From NCBI GenBank assembly GCA_034440575.1, contig JAOTOL010000982.1, positions 62,001 through 126,000 on the forward strand: a stretch of DNA of 64,000 nucleotides. The letters are read 5' to 3'. How positions within the stretch are numbered: the stretch's first letter is position 1; each line of letters starts with the position of its first letter. The stretch is from Imbricaverruca yamaguchii. Its lineage: Eukaryota; Arthropoda; Thecostraca; Neoverrucidae. The notes beneath the pieces were generated by a model, which saw only the letters and a list, made by a program, of their open reading frames with translations, had not been told where the DNA came from and did no database searches. The position numbers and the translations under genes were made by a program. Positions 1 through 11,495 of the stretch are shown here, one piece after another.

Positions 1-2610
1 ATAACGAACAATTTTTGAGACACAAGGATCGGTGCGAGGCACGTCCTCTTGATTTTTCCACCACAGACGTCCTCCAATACAACATACAATTTTCCATTTC
101 CAAATTAACCGCAGCAATCGGCACACTCAAGAGCGTGGCAGAGGGCCCCGACACTATGCATAATTATATTATAAAACGGTTACCAGCTGTTGCTTTAGAC
201 ACTTTTGGAAGCCCTAAATGCAATGTGGGCATCGGGCACATTTCCACCTTCATGGCGGGAGGCAATTGTAGTGCCCATACGTAAACCAAATAAATCTGGA
301 AATGATCCATTACATTACCGTCCCATCTCACTGACTTGCTCTCTGTGTAAACTGTTCTAAAAAATGGTGAATGTCCGATTGATGTGGTTTTTAGAACATA
401 ATCTCCTTACTGTGATACAGAGTGGATTCCGGAAACACCGTAGCACAATTGACCACATTTTAACACTCGACTCCGTTGTGCGTTCTGGTTTTATGAAACG
501 CCACCACACAGCAGTAATATTTTTTACATTGACGGCGCATATGACACGGCGTGGCGTCACGGTATTCTGATGAAGCTACACAATATGGGAATGGGAGGTC
601 CCATGGGTGTCTTCTTGTCCAATTCTCTATCTTCCAGAACGTCTCGCGTTATAATAGGAAACTCCCTATTTGGCACATTTTCACAAGTTAACGGAGTCCC
701 GCAGGGGAGCGTGCTGAGCGTAGCATTGTTTGCAATTTCAATCAATGACGTGGGTATCTTGCTGCCGACTTCCGTAGGGAGAGTGCTTTTCGTGGACGAT
801 TTCGCCATATGGTCCTCTTCACGCTCTGTGCACACGGTTGAGAGACAACTCCAGATGGCTGTTCGGAAGGTGCAGGATTGGTGCAACAAAACCGGTTTCG
901 GTATGTCTACATCGAAAACCATCGTTATCCACTTCTTCCGCAAACGCTCTTGTACTGACCCAGTGATTATGCTCAATGGACGCCATATACCATTCAATCC
1001 AGCTGCCAAGTTTCCGGGTGTGTGGATAGAACACCGAGTGACATACACCACCCACATCAACGATCTTGCACAGATATGTGCAAAGCGACTACAGGTAATG
1101 TGTACAGTTTCTAGATGTTCGTATGAAGCAGATCGGTCTTTCTTGCTCCTGATGTATCAATCGCTCGTGCGTTCTAAAATTGACTATGGATGTTTGATTT
1201 ATGACGGAGCGTGTGCCACAACCAAGCGTCGCCTTGATGTGATCCACAATGCAGCTCTTCGCATCGCTACTGGAACTTTTCGCACTTCACCGGCTGCTAG
1301 TGTAATGGTAGAAGTTGATGAGCCACCTCTTGTGCTACGCCGTAAGTTATTGGGCGCTAGATACGCATGCAATGTCGCACAAAACCGGAACCATCCTGAC
1401 TATCGGTGGATAATTTCAGGGACATCAAGAGCCCGGCTCAGGGCTCAGCGTGGATTACAGTTTTCCACTCGTATGTCCTAGATTCTTCGAGGATGTAATA
1501 TCCGGCCGCGTTCCATAGCACGTGTAACCACACCGAGCACTCCCCCTTGGAATGCTGTCCCAGTGAAAACTGACGTGACTTTGACCTGCTCAAAGAAAGG
1601 ACAGGTAAGCCCGGAGGAACTCCGCATGTTAGCATTGGAAAAGATACAGGAATATCACGACTTTTCGCACATTTACACAGACGGCTCAAAGTCGGTTTCT
1701 GGTGTCGGGTGTGCTTACGTAAGTCGACAAGGTGTTCGATCTTTTTACTTACTGATGCAAACCTCGATTTTTACTACCGAATTGTATGCCATTCTACGAG
1801 TCCTCTATTTTATACAGAAAGACCGGTCCACAAAGTACGTGATTTTCACAGACTGTCTGAGCAGTCTCCAGGCACCGAACATCTTTAACCAGGATAACCG
1901 ACTTCTTCGGAGGATTATGAAAGTAGTAAAATCCCTGCATGACATCGGAAGAATTTTAGTGTTCTGCTGGATTCCTACCCATGTTGGACTCGCCGGAAAC
2001 GAAGCTGCCGATATAACCGCTAAGCACGCCACTAGCAATGGCCGTGTGGTCCATCTACGGCTCCCTCCAAGAGATATATACCGTACTATAGTGTCAAGTA
2101 TACAGTCAGAATGGCAACGATCCTGGAATTCGAAGTGTAGTAAGCTCAGGGTTTTAAAACAGACACTGGGAAAATGGCTGTCCTCTCACCGAAAAAGAAA
2201 CGCCGGGAAGAAGTAATACTCTGCCGATTGAGAATAGGCCATACCTCAGCAGCACAGTTATATGTTGACCGGTGATGACCGACCTCTATGTCCGCGCTGT
2301 TCTAACCCGCTTACCGCGTACCATATTTTAGTTGGCTGTACACTGCTAGATCCTCTACGCCAGATTTTAGGACGGTTGAATACCGATTCTTCTTTACGTA
2401 TGCTTATAGGGAACGACTCCGAGGCCGTAGCGTCTGGGAATATTTTTCATGTTCATTCGACAAGCTCGCCTTGGCGTGATATACCCTCACCCGTGATGAT
2501 CGGTAGCAAGCTATGATAGCAACACCGTAAATTGATTACAATTCAGTTATGGCCGCAAAACGACCCTAGATGTCGACGCGCCCCTAAACTCCAATCCACC
2601 ACCACCAAAC
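1..2610 (+). mobile_element. I-clade (Nimb-like) non-LTR retrotransposon, decayed, 5' end outside window
   Basis: Pieces of one ORF2 run in order over several frames: an RT N-terminal part (GPDTMHNYIIK at about 140, KPNKSGNDPLHYRPISLTC near 280-340, SGFRKHRSTIDH near 420), RT core (GVPQGSVLSVALF at about 693, FVDD near 790), RNase H (HIYTDGS near 1670, TELYAIL, TDCLSSL, and WIPTHVGLAGNEAAD near 1970) and a C-terminal CPRC...H...C box near 2290. RNase H after the RT and the HYRPI/FVDD style point to the I group. Frameshifts and stops show it is dead. The 3' tail ends near 2610 with ccaccaccacc. It converges on the LIM gene. Confidence 0.88.
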
Positions 2611-3233
2611 ACACCGACAGTGTTGTACCCCCTACTCATCTCCTCTCGGCGAGGGAAGTGTGAGGTGAACGCTTATTGTCGCTCAAGGTCAACGTTGTGC
2701 CTACTTGGACGACGGAGGAGCCTGACGCACGAGGGAAACGCCGCCGCTGTACGCTTTTAACTTATATTTAAATGGCTCTCAATCAATGTATACAAAGCAC
2801 TTTAAAATAAACAAAATACAAGTGCGAGACTGGTAAAAGCTTGCCTACGAACTGAAGCGGCGAAGCGCGCGCGAAGGCGAGCAGGCAAGGCGTGGTTCGA
2901 TCAGTATCCAGCTCCGTCCGCACACATCACAGTTCCTCCCGCACAGAAGCAGACGTCCTCAGCGCAGACTAGGGCAGAACGACGACGGCTCCGAACGGTA
3001 AAACTACGCTTTGCAAGCTTAGACCGCTGCACTGGCAGCACCTAACCTCTCTGGACGAACAGATTAAAACAAGCAGTCGTCTAAAATGCACGAACAATAC
3101 GTCATCAGACGAAGAGAAAGCCGTCGCGCTCCGCCTCGGGCAAGCGTACATGATAGAAGTCGGTTCGTCGTTACGTTCGTAGTCTACGAGATGAGGGCCG
3201 CCACACACCTGTACAACGCGCGCCGCCGCCGAG
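2611..3233 (-). other. Presumed 3' UTR and flank of the EPLIN-like gene
   Basis: The sequence after the stop codon is GC-mixed, without open coding sequence in phase. I see no canonical AATAAA on the minus strand here (a tatatt on the plus strand near 2764 would read AATATA), so the polyadenylation site is not fixed. Confidence 0.4.
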
Positions 3234-3615
3234 TCATATCGCCTCGGCCACGGTCGACTCGTACACCTGCTGAAACACGTCGGCGCCGGCGCCCACCTCG
3301 TCTGCGGCGATGACCGGCTTGTCGTCGAGCTGCGGCTCGAGCTCCGGCTCGACGCTGCCGTCGCTGCCGTGCGCCGACTCAGAGTCGCCGTTGGCGATGT
3401 GTTTGACGCCGTTGGTGCCGGCGGGTTCCCCGTCCGACCGCGACGCGGCGCTAGCGTTGCCGTTCGAGGTGGCCGCCTCGGCGTGTCCGTTGCTCCAGTT
3501 CTTGGTTCGGGACTCGACGCCAAAACCCTCGTCGTAGTTTCCCTTCGTCTTGAACATCTGCTTGAAGTGCGGTGTGCAGAAGAGTTTCCCTGCATTAAAC
3601 GTGTAGGTGTCCATT
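3234..3615 (-). CDS. EPLIN-like gene exon D13: LIM domain 2, second half, C-terminus and stop
   Basis: The acceptor aattccag|A completes a split Arg codon; the exon runs 382 nt to TGA at 3234-3236. The peptide MDTYTFNAGKLFCTPHFKQM supplies the last two zinc ligands (C-x2-H) and continues FKTKGNYDEGFG, diagnostic of EPLIN/Xin-type LIM domains. The following 90 residues are Ser/Asn/Gly-rich and acidic (for example SVEPELEPQLDDKP), probably disordered, ending VFQQVYESTVAEAI. The vertebrate EPLIN C-terminal region, as I recall it, is much longer. Confidence 0.93.
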
Positions 3616-4494
3616 CTGGAATTAAATCGACGTGAGTCAGCAGGGCTTGGCACAGCAAGACCGGATGAGTCCGAAGTAGATGTACTCATTCGCTCAGTCA
3701 CGCAGGTGTGTGGAATCAGAATCATGAACAGGAGATGGACACCTTACAACTAGGACTAGTGGAAGCGACACAAGCACCAGCTAATAAGCTAATATGTGCT
3801 AATAAGCTAATAAGCTAATATGTGGACCACAAATTAGCGGATGCAGACAATGTGCTACACGAATTAATTGGTGAGAAACACTTGCAGTAGCGATATAAGT
3901 AGTTACAATTATCTTGTCTTCTTTTCACTACGATTTTAGTGTGCAGTTTTGACGGTTCGCATTTTGTATCTGCTGTCAGTGATTATGTCGACCTATGCCG
4001 CTCTGATTCCAATGGAACTAGCTTTTACAAATTTTCTCACCCGCCAAATTGCCAAATCGTCCTCACCCGGCCTAATATTGAGCGGTGCTTCTTATACACA
4101 TTATCACCTTAAAAAAATGTTAAAGTCCTTGTGTCTACTGACATAGCATCAAAGAAGTTTCTGTGTGTGCTTACTGACATAGCATCAGGGAAGAAAGGAC
4201 CGGCATGGCCCCACTTCTTCACCACACGACGGTGGGTCAGGTCACTTGGCCATATGGACCATTTTGTAGCCACTCCCCTGTTAATCTGTCTGGACCGTAC
4301 TGGAGAGCAATCGTGCCTTAGCACATATCACCTTTCAAAGGTATCTACACACAGTTGTACATCAGAACCGAGCTTGAGACCAAATGCGCGCTCTAAAGTC
4401 GTGCGTACGAAAAGGACCGGCCATTTAGAAGTTGTGCCGAGGTGCAGTTTCCCTTCGATGGCAATGCCAAGTATACTTTTAATCTGAGCCATAC

Positions 4495-4613
4495 CTGAGC
4501 ACACAGTTGCACTTGGAGCATCGGAAGCAATTTTTGTGTAGGATGCGCTTGTCCACTTCGAGTTTCTCCATGGCATAGACTCGCTTGTTGCAGGTGCCGC
4601 AAATATCAGCCGC
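4495..4613 (-). CDS. EPLIN-like gene exon D12: LIM domain 2, first half
   Basis: The exon is 119 nt; it enters in phase 0 (aaccag|GCG) and leaves with two bases (CTCAG|GTATGG). After AADI come CGTC, 17 residues, HKNC, FRC and SKC: the four ligands of zinc site 1 and the first two of site 2. VYAMEKLEVDKRILHKNCF closely follows the EPLIN-type YPMERL...FH-x2-CF pattern. The intron position and phase are identical to LIM1, so the two LIM domains arose by duplication of a two-exon unit. Confidence 0.93.
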
Positions 4614-5269
4614 CTGGTTTGGCTCCATCTAGCGGCATCGGGACATTTGGAGATCGGGTGTGGTGAGATGGGAGGTCGTCAGGTCAGGTCTCACCCGCCT
4701 GGGGTGGCGTCATCCCGCTACAGAGGGGCATAAACAAGGATTAGGTGCGGTTAGGCCAGGCTAAGACTGCACTATGCTGGTGGTAAGATAAATCGCATAA
4801 GTCCGATAAGGTCACGATGAGGACAGGAGCAAAAACGATAGGACAGTGGGAGCAAAGAAAGGGCGAATGGTAAGACTACGAAAGACGTTATCAGACATCT
4901 GATAAATGTACCTCAACGTTCCAAATACGAGCGGGATGGAAACCAATTTATCTCCAGCTCTGGATGCCATTTTCCCGGCGGTGTCAATCGAGCATTTCAC
5001 TTTTCCTGGTGCATCAATGGGGTGGGGACCAGAAGCAAAACATCGACACTTGCAGTGTCCATGCCTGCCTACATCAGAGCACTACATGAACACACTATTT
5101 CAGACGCGCATCCACTCAATACCACCCCAGCCTCAACAGTCGGATCCAGCTCCACCATACTGTATCCGAAATTAGGAAGCGGTCGGCGTATGCAACAGAC
5201 TGGGTGCGGGTGGGCCTTTGTCGATTTCCCGTGAATGGTTACAGGGGTACTACTGAAAGTTCCGATGAT

Positions 5270-5430
5270 GGTGGTTACTGGTTTTGCGACATGTCGACCG
5301 TTGGATTATCCAGCGCAATCAATGCCTCAAGCCGATTGGCCGTGAGCGAAGAGTAGCGACAGGTGACACTCGAAACCACAATCTTTCGATTGTGAGACGG
5401 GTAACTTACCCCCAGATCACCTAACCCCTA
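5270..5430 (-). mobile_element. tRNA-derived SINE copy 1
   Basis: This is the most diverged of three minus-strand copies. The minus strand reads gtaagttacccgtctcacaa, later gtggtttcgagtgtcacctg (B-box-like), then the family body and a tail cgcaaaaccagtaacca. No clear target-site duplication. It sits in the D11-D12 intron (4614-5656), which otherwise shows nothing. Confidence 0.78.
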
Positions 5431-5656
5431 CGAAACTCCCAAACCCCAGCTACTTTTCGCTTAGAATGGCTACAATTTGGCTACCGACATTCGCTTATGA
5501 GAAAGTCTGCCTGATAACCTTTCATGAGCAATAAATCTCGACATGTATTGATTTCCGCCTATCGGTTCGAGACTATATAGTCCGAGAGCGCTGCTCCCCA
5601 AACGCCAGTTCGGCGGCATTGGATCCCAAACTGTGTTTGACCGACACGTCACTTAC

Positions 5657-5854
5657 GATAAACTTGCTAGCTTTGTGCTGTGGCTTGTCTGCCGGCTTCG
5701 GCTGCTCCTTGAGCGACTCGAACTTGGCGCGCAGGTTGCGTGTGATCTCGAGAGTCGGCTTGCAGTCCTCCTCGACGCTGAAGGCGGAGTCTTTGTCGGC
5801 GCGTGGCTCCCAGGTCTCGAACTTGTCGCGCAGACTGCGGGCTTGGTCGGTGCG
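5657..5854 (-). CDS. EPLIN-like gene exon D11 (two LRxKFE motifs)
   Basis: The exon is 198 nt and phase 0 to phase 0, with acceptor tccacccag|CGC and donor ATC|GTAAGTGA. It carries two strong motif copies, ARSLRDKFETWEP and TRNLRAKFESLKE, about 35 residues apart, then a Lys/Pro/Ala linker ending HKASKFI before LIM2. The LRxKFE core matches the LKxxFE type found in vertebrate EPLIN (recalled, not searched). It occupies the place of the pre-LIM region. Confidence 0.88.
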
Positions 5855-6029
5855 CTGGGTGGAGGGTCAGGGCGGCATGGTTAGGTCCAGGCCAAGGGTA
5901 GTGAGCAACTACAACCGGCACGGACCAACGGAGCACGCCGGGACCCCCGCCACAAAACGTGCAGAGCCAAACATCGAGACAGTACACGCCACACGGCGGC
6001 GCCGGCGGAAACGCCCCGGGGACAATCAC

Positions 6030-6172
6030 CTTGCTGAGGAACTCATCAGGGACCTTCTGGCTGGAGCGTATGATGTCCGGGTCGTTCACGTCTTCGGCAT
6101 CCTCGGTGTCGTCAGAGTGGGGCGCGGTCGGCTCTTCTGGCGGCGGTGTGAACGACTTGGGCGGGGGCGGAC
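6030..6172 (-). CDS. EPLIN-like gene exon D10 (proline-rich)
   Basis: The exon is 143 nt; it enters in phase 1 (tcccgcag|GT) and leaves in phase 0 (AAG|GTGATTGT). The peptide begins GPPPPKSFTPPPEEPT, a Pro-rich stretch of the kind bound by SH3 or EVH1 domains (inference), then an acidic HSDDTEDAEDVNDPDII and SSQKVPDEFLSK. Confidence 0.82.
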
Positions 6173-6666
6173 CTGCGGGATACGTACGACACATTATACA
6201 GCCGATCCGAGCCATTCAATCTCCTTTGGTCATGCAGGTTAATCTAGTCATACACGTTCGTGTCACACCGTCTACATGTGCAATTTGGTTCACCTTCACT
6301 GTGCATGCTCTCACCTATTCACTCCAAATAAGTATTCTTTAACCCAAGCATCCTTCCAGCATACATCCATATTTACTGATAGGCCATCTGCTCACATGTA
6401 GGAAGCATAGCATTAATTGATCAACTATGACTGCAAAACCGGATTAGGGCGGAATTCGACACAAGAATCTTGGTTCGTTTAAAACATCCAATGATTAGTG
6501 TTCTGGCCGTCACACCATAAGCCACAGTCGATGAGCAGAAACCAGTTTCCTCATCTCTATTACAATCATTCCGTCTATTTTAGTAATCCTAGCCTTGACT
6601 AGCTTCCATGTCGCCAATGGCAGCTCACCACAAATCATTGGTCTGACGGAGGACAACCGATCTTAC

Positions 6667-6768
6667 CGTCCGGCAGGTCCTCCTTCTGGGCCTTCTCCTG
6701 CATCTCTCGGAACTTGGAGAGCATCTGGCGAGCGTTACCGTGAGCCTTCTCGCGGTGTACGCTCACCT
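6667..6768 (-). CDS. EPLIN-like gene exon D9
   Basis: The exon is 102 nt and phase 1 to phase 1, with acceptor gtcacag|AG and donor GACG|GTAAGATC. The peptide EVSVHREKAHGNARQMLSKF continues REMQEKAQKEDLPDG. It is the likely duplicate of D7 (shared MLSKF-x-x-M core and Asp-Gly end). Predicted helical and charged. Confidence 0.82.
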
Positions 6769-7125
6769 CTGTGACGTCATACAGATACCAACCAATCAAA
6801 AACAAACAAAACTGCTGGTGCAAAACATACATACCAAAGCGTACAATTCACAGGCGCACCTCTACTCTGGATACCTTGAAGTCATTCACGGCAACTCAAA
6901 GAACGCACAACACGAAACAGAAAGACACTTATGAAACTGCGTTTCGCGAAAAATAACTGGAAGAAGCCACGCGTGAATGGGGAGATCCGAACATTCCCAG
7001 CATGCCTACTCTGCCTACATATTATCGCTGACGGCATGCTTTACTTATGTGCAGGCGGAGGTGGCATTGCACGGGAACTAAGAATAACGTAGCAAACTAA
7101 AAGAATCGTATGATGAAAGATCTAC

Positions 7126-7245
7126 CAAGCTCGGGAGGCTTTTTGACTTCTCCCGCTGGTTTCGGCTTGCGTTTTGTTTTTTTACCCTGCAGACCCATGA
7201 AGGCCTGAACTCTCTCCTGCACAGATTTGCCGGAGTTGTCCTCGG
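7126..7245 (-). CDS. EPLIN-like gene exon D8
   Basis: The exon is 120 nt and phase 1 to phase 1, with acceptor tttcaatgcag|CC and donor CTTG|GTAGATC. The peptide AEDNSGKSVQERVQAFMG is followed by a Lys-rich LQGKKTKRKPKPAGEVKK and PPEL. SVQERVQAFM is a weak motif copy. The basic run could contact actin or phosphoinositides, or act as a nuclear-localisation-like patch; this is inference only. Confidence 0.8.
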
Positions 7246-7518
7246 CTGCATTGAAACAAGAAAAGTCAATGGTCCCAAGGGTCGAATACGATGTACTTCA
7301 TGGCACTACAACAGGCAGTATATAAACCCTGTGCATTAGACAACATTATGTACCATTTTCTTTAGATTGCGTTGCTTTCCTCTCACCGACGACAATGCTA
7401 GACATAATTTCATTTTAAACGGAACGAACATGCACGTTATCAAGACCTCAACCAATAACCACACACAACTATCCTAGATATTTGAACACAAAATTGAAGC
7501 CAAGGAGTGGGCACCTAC

Positions 7519-7648
7519 CGTCGTCCATCTTCCCCGTGCTCTTCTCCATCTGCTTGAACTTGCTGAGCATACGTTTGGTTGTGTCACTGTGCAGCAGCTC
7601 AGAGTCTGCGACGTGTTCAGCGGGCGCGGGCACATCAGAGGAACCGGC
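7519..7648 (-). CDS. EPLIN-like gene exon D7
   Basis: The exon is 130 nt; it enters in phase 0 (gtcggtag|GCC) and leaves in phase 1 (GACG|GTAGGTGC). The peptide starts AGSSDVPAPAEHVADSE and continues TTKRMLSKFKQMEKSTGK, ending MDD. RMLSKFKQME closely parallels QMLSKFREMQ of exon D9, so D7 and D9 look like duplicated exons. It is part of the charged helical middle of the downstream half. Confidence 0.83.
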
Positions 7649-7760
7649 CTACCGACACAGGGTCAAGGTCACACGGGGGCCACGCATAGCTCAGCACATC
7701 AGAGGAATCGGCCTACCGACACGGGGTCAATGTCACACGGGGGCCACGCATAGCACAGCA
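7630..7760 (+). repeat. 64-bp tandem duplication spanning the D7 acceptor
   Basis: Two copies start gcacatcagagga at 7630 and 7694. The second copy, in the intron, still reads gtcggtag|GCC on the minus strand and repeats the first codons of D7, so it is a decoy splice acceptor. Confidence 0.88.
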
Positions 7761-9364
7761 CGAGTTCTAACAGAGACCCGGGGGAGGGAGTCGTTGCCAT
7801 TTTGAGGCCAACATGACGTGTAGAAAAGGGGGATTAAATGCGTACATGGATAATTAACGAGTGCGTCTTGAAATTTACATTACTCCAAGGTACGGATTGG
7901 GTGCGACTAGAAACCATCGAAAACGCCAGCCATTTTGGAAATACCACTCTGTAGCGCATCATCAATGCCCATACAGCCACAAACTAAGTTTGTACTCCCA
8001 AAACCTGCGGTTTGCATCTCAAAAGCGTTCACAGTTGTTTTATGCAGCTTCTGACAAGGAATGGATACCAACGACATTTCGCAGCTAAAGTACCCAGAAA
8101 CAACCCAACTGCTCCAGTTACTATATATATTTCACAACATTACAGTTCCCTACTGGAGCTCTGGTGACTACGACCTGGAATCCGCAGCATCACAAGTGGT
8201 GCTACGTGCTTCTCTGCATACAAGAGGGTGAAGCGACCCGCGTCAAGCTGCAACTGAAAACATATCTGGAGGTGCTGCTCGGAAAATGTGCAGTGCGTAC
8301 CACCTATGTTCAGAAAGCTACACCCCTCATCTCATGATTGTTTCAGCTTTGCCTTCACGTAAGCCAGCACACGACTACGTGTTGTAATATGCCCACAGTA
8401 CAGTGGGTTGCAAAAGACAACTGATGAGGTGAGTAATAGGCAAACTAATAACTGAAGATAAACTCAAACAAAGCGGAGCATCCTAGATAGGAACTAATGT
8501 TGCATTGGTGTTGCTCTACATTTTACAAGGCAAGGGTGGTTAGCAATCATCTTTCCTACCGCGCTCTTGTGTAGGCCAACGGTTGTTTAAGTGTCGCACG
8601 TGAAACCTTAACACATCAATAAACCCTTTTGGTGATCGAGTGTATCGAGACGCTGCAATGATACACTGGTGACTGAGTCACCTTGTTGTGATGCAGCATC
8701 CTCGCAGGTAAGTACCAGAACTGATGTTTTGCAACTAGTGTAGTACTTTTAGCCATGGAAGATACTGAAACTGAAGATTTCATAAAAGTGTTCGAAGCTA
8801 GAGCCTGGTCCTAAAGCAAATGATTCCCGACTTGTGGTGTTGAGCAACCATGAAGCCGATAAGCAAACCTATTGCGTAAAAGTATTCTACGAACGAATAC
8901 AAGCTCGTTTGGCGGCACCGGATCGGAACTTGAGTAAGAGGACAGAACTTGAGTCAGAGGACAGAACTTGAGTCAGAGGAGCGGATTTGAGTCAGTGGAC
9001 GGAACTAGGCCGGAACGTGAGTCAGAGGAGAGGACTTGTGCCTTTATAGGAGCGGGCCACCACTGAAGTGAACACTGGCTGACCGCCAGCGTGTGAAGAG
9101 ATAATACCGCGTGACGAACACTCCGGCACCGAGAGAGCACTCCAGCACTGCGGGAGCACGGACCAGGTATTGCAGAGCGGACGGACACCAGGCGACGGCA
9201 GTCAGCAGCAGGCGGCCAAACGAAACGGAAGCGTACTGATCGTGAACAAAGCAAGCGAGTCGGCGGCGGCCGACTTGTGTCCGGGTCACCACAGCCGGAC
9301 AGCTGACCATCGAGCCCCGAGCCGCCGACCGCCGGGGCCGGTCAAGGTCAAGCAAGGTCACCAC
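7761..9364 (-). other. Intron D6-D7, nothing recognised
   Basis: AT-rich non-repetitive sequence with a short repeated gacagaacttgagtcagagg series at 8930-9030. No exon seen. Confidence 0.55.
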
Positions 9365-9523
9365 CTTGAGCCGGCGCGGCGGGGCGCGGAACGACCTGCC
9401 TCGCCTCGGCTCGCCCTGCCTCAGGCTCTCGAAGAACTGGAACCGGCTCGAGATAGCCGACGTCTGCTCGGGAAGACCTCCGTGATTGGAGTCGGCCTTC
9501 GCCGACGGCGGCTTCGACTGGCT
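9365..9523 (-). CDS. EPLIN-like gene cassette exon D6 (53 codons)
   Basis: The exon is 159 nt and phase 0 to phase 0, with acceptor ccgccttccag|AGC and donor AAG|GTGGTGACC. It can be spliced between D5 and D7 or skipped in frame. The peptide begins SQSKPPSAKADSNHGG, then TSAISSRFQFFESLRQGE, which matches D4's SITSRFERGE pattern, and ends in a basic RAPPRRLK. The motif copy and phase fit are the evidence; the donor is only moderate in strength. Confidence 0.62.
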
Positions 9524-9694
9524 CTGGAAGGCGGCCCCGCCGATGAGCAGACCGCTTTGAGGGTGTCTGCCACACCAGGGGGCGCACCACCCTCGGACGT
9601 CCCGAGCACCAAACGCAACGACGACTCTCTCCGGCACCCAGAGCGTGCCGCAGCCGCAGACACCACTGCCACACCCCTCCGCCATACAGGATGT

Positions 9695-9854
9695 TGGTTG
9701 GTTATTGGTTTTACGACACATCAACCTTCGAAGCATGTAACGTCGCCAATCTCTCATGCCGATTGGTCGCGGTCGAAGAGTAGCAACAGGTGAGACTCGA
9801 ACCCACGACCTTTCGATTGTGAGGTGAGCAACTTACCCTGGACTACCCGTCGCC
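9695..9854 (-). mobile_element. tRNA-derived SINE copy 2, nearly full length
   Basis: On the minus strand the head (gacgggtagtccagggtaag, later gtgggttcgagtctcacc) holds A- and B-box-like sequences. A body with ctactcttcgaccgcgacca follows, and it ends in cgtaaaaccaataaccaacc. Flanks ccatacaggatgt (9682-9694) and ccatccagggtgt (9855-9867) match at 11 of 13 bases, a likely decayed target-site duplication. Confidence 0.85.
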
Positions 9855-10427
9855 CCATCCAGGGTGTGGTTCGGTAGCAAACCATGTTAGCTCAGTTACA
9901 CACAGCGTGCTTCAGTATCAGACAATGTTCGCTCTCAGTCACACAGACCGTGTCACAGTAGCAGTCACCAATATGCTCTCTGCCGCACACAACATGCCAC
10001 ATCAACAGACACCAATGTCCTCTCTGGTACACAGAACATGCAGCACTAACGTAAGCTAGTGTTTCATCACCTGCAGCGCCAGGGCCCCGCTGCCACTCAT
10101 GCACTGTGGCCACCCTGTGGTTGTCGATGCGTTGAAGACATCCCCGGCAAAATGCTTCCCCAACACAATCAGCATGAACTAAATGCACGCGATAGATTGT
10201 TCAAATGAATATCTATTATCACACGTCTAGTATCTCTTATCCCACGTCGGTGAGCCAGAGACCAAGCTCACGGGTCGGCAGCACCAGTGTCCCATGCAGA
10301 CGTGCCCACGGGCTGATCGTCCCCTAGATAAACCATGAGAGGTCAGCACCCATCAGGCCACTACACTCCGCGGACACGACCGACCGCGGCGCCCTCGAAG
10401 GGCGCGAGACACACCAGTTCCACTCAC

Positions 10428-10468
10428 CTGGGTGGTGTCGGCCAGCTCGCTGGTCACCTCCTCGGCAC
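10428..10468 (-). CDS. EPLIN-like gene micro-exon D5
   Basis: These 41 nt enter in phase 1 (ctacag|GT) and leave in phase 0 (CAG|GTGAGTGG). The peptide is AEEVTSELADTTQ, preceded by a Gly codon completed from D4. It is needed to convert D4's phase 1 end to the phase 0 start of D6 and D7, which argues that it is real despite its size. Confidence 0.72.
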
Positions 10469-10884
10469 CTGTAGAACACACAACGCCACTCACTACTGGT
10501 CCCTTGTACTCGGCGGGGAAAACGAGCTCATGGTGTCACACATGCCCCGAATATTACTCCATCCAAACACTGGTCGATTGAGGACGGCGTGTGTTGATCC
10601 TTACTATAAAGCCCAGATTTCTCCCTCTTCATATGGTGACCAATTTGTTAAAGGTAATTTGCATCAACCAGCGGAAACATCGAAATATCCCCCCCCCCTT
10701 ATTACGGCACAGGCATCGCTTTGAGTAATCCATGTGCACATATCTATCCAGATGCAGCGTGTTCTTGAAGGATTTATAAAAAGTCTCTAGATAGCTCAAA
10801 ACGAGTGTCTTGCCTACCAACGATTAAACCGGTGGCCGGTCCCCTCAGTACATTATCTACAGACCAGTCTCGACACTACCCTAC

Positions 10885-11037
10885 CGAGACGCAAATACCG
10901 GCACAACTTCAAGCGAACCTCGGGCGGCGCCGACACTTCCACAACTGATGCCACAACTGCACAGACGCCATCGGAAACCGGTCCGCCCCGGCGGTCAGCT
11001 GCCGAACAGCTGCTCAGCCAGCTGCTGCGCCCGCCGA
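10885..11037 (-). CDS. Possible cassette exon D4b of the EPLIN-like gene
   Basis: The frame runs between an acceptor with a fair pyrimidine tract (tgttttcacggttag|TC) and donor CTCG|GTAGGGT, 153 nt, phase 1 to phase 1. It would fit between D4 and D5. The peptide (GGRSSWLSSCSAADRRGG, later APPEVRLKLCRYLRL) has no motif copy or known domain. The phase match could be chance. Confidence 0.3.
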
Positions 11038-11279
11038 CTAACCGTGAAAACACTGTCCAATGGCCTTGACAGGTGGGGAGGCTAATTGTTTAACTGCTGC
11101 TAACATGCATGGCTCAGCTCGGATGGGCTTCCGTAGTTGGAAGGTTATTCATGATAATACCCACTTCGAACGTGGCTGCGATGTCGATGAATTCCAACAA
11201 GATAGCATGCTGTCTTTTTTTAAACTGAATTTTACATCTGTCCCACAGATTACGGATGACAAAAACAAAGTGTCATTGG

Positions 11280-11495
11280 GGGAGGGTGCGATTGGGGTGG
11301 GGGCTGTGATGAAGGGAAAGGGAACGGAAACTGGAGGTAGAGAGGGGAGGGAAAGAGAATTGGAATGAAAAGGGGAAAGAGAAGGGGAAGGGGAATGTGA
11401 AGGGGAGAGAGAATGGAAAGAGAAGGGGAAGGGGAAGGAGAAAGAAATGAAATATAAGCACGTAGGGAAAGGGAAGGGGATGGGATCTTGGAAAG
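11280..11495 (+). repeat. Purine-rich (GGGGAA)n-like low-complexity tract
   Basis: Almost pure G/A on the plus strand for about 200 bp, seen as Pro/Ser/Phe-rich frames on the minus strand. It is non-coding and lies between D4 and D5. Confidence 0.9.
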
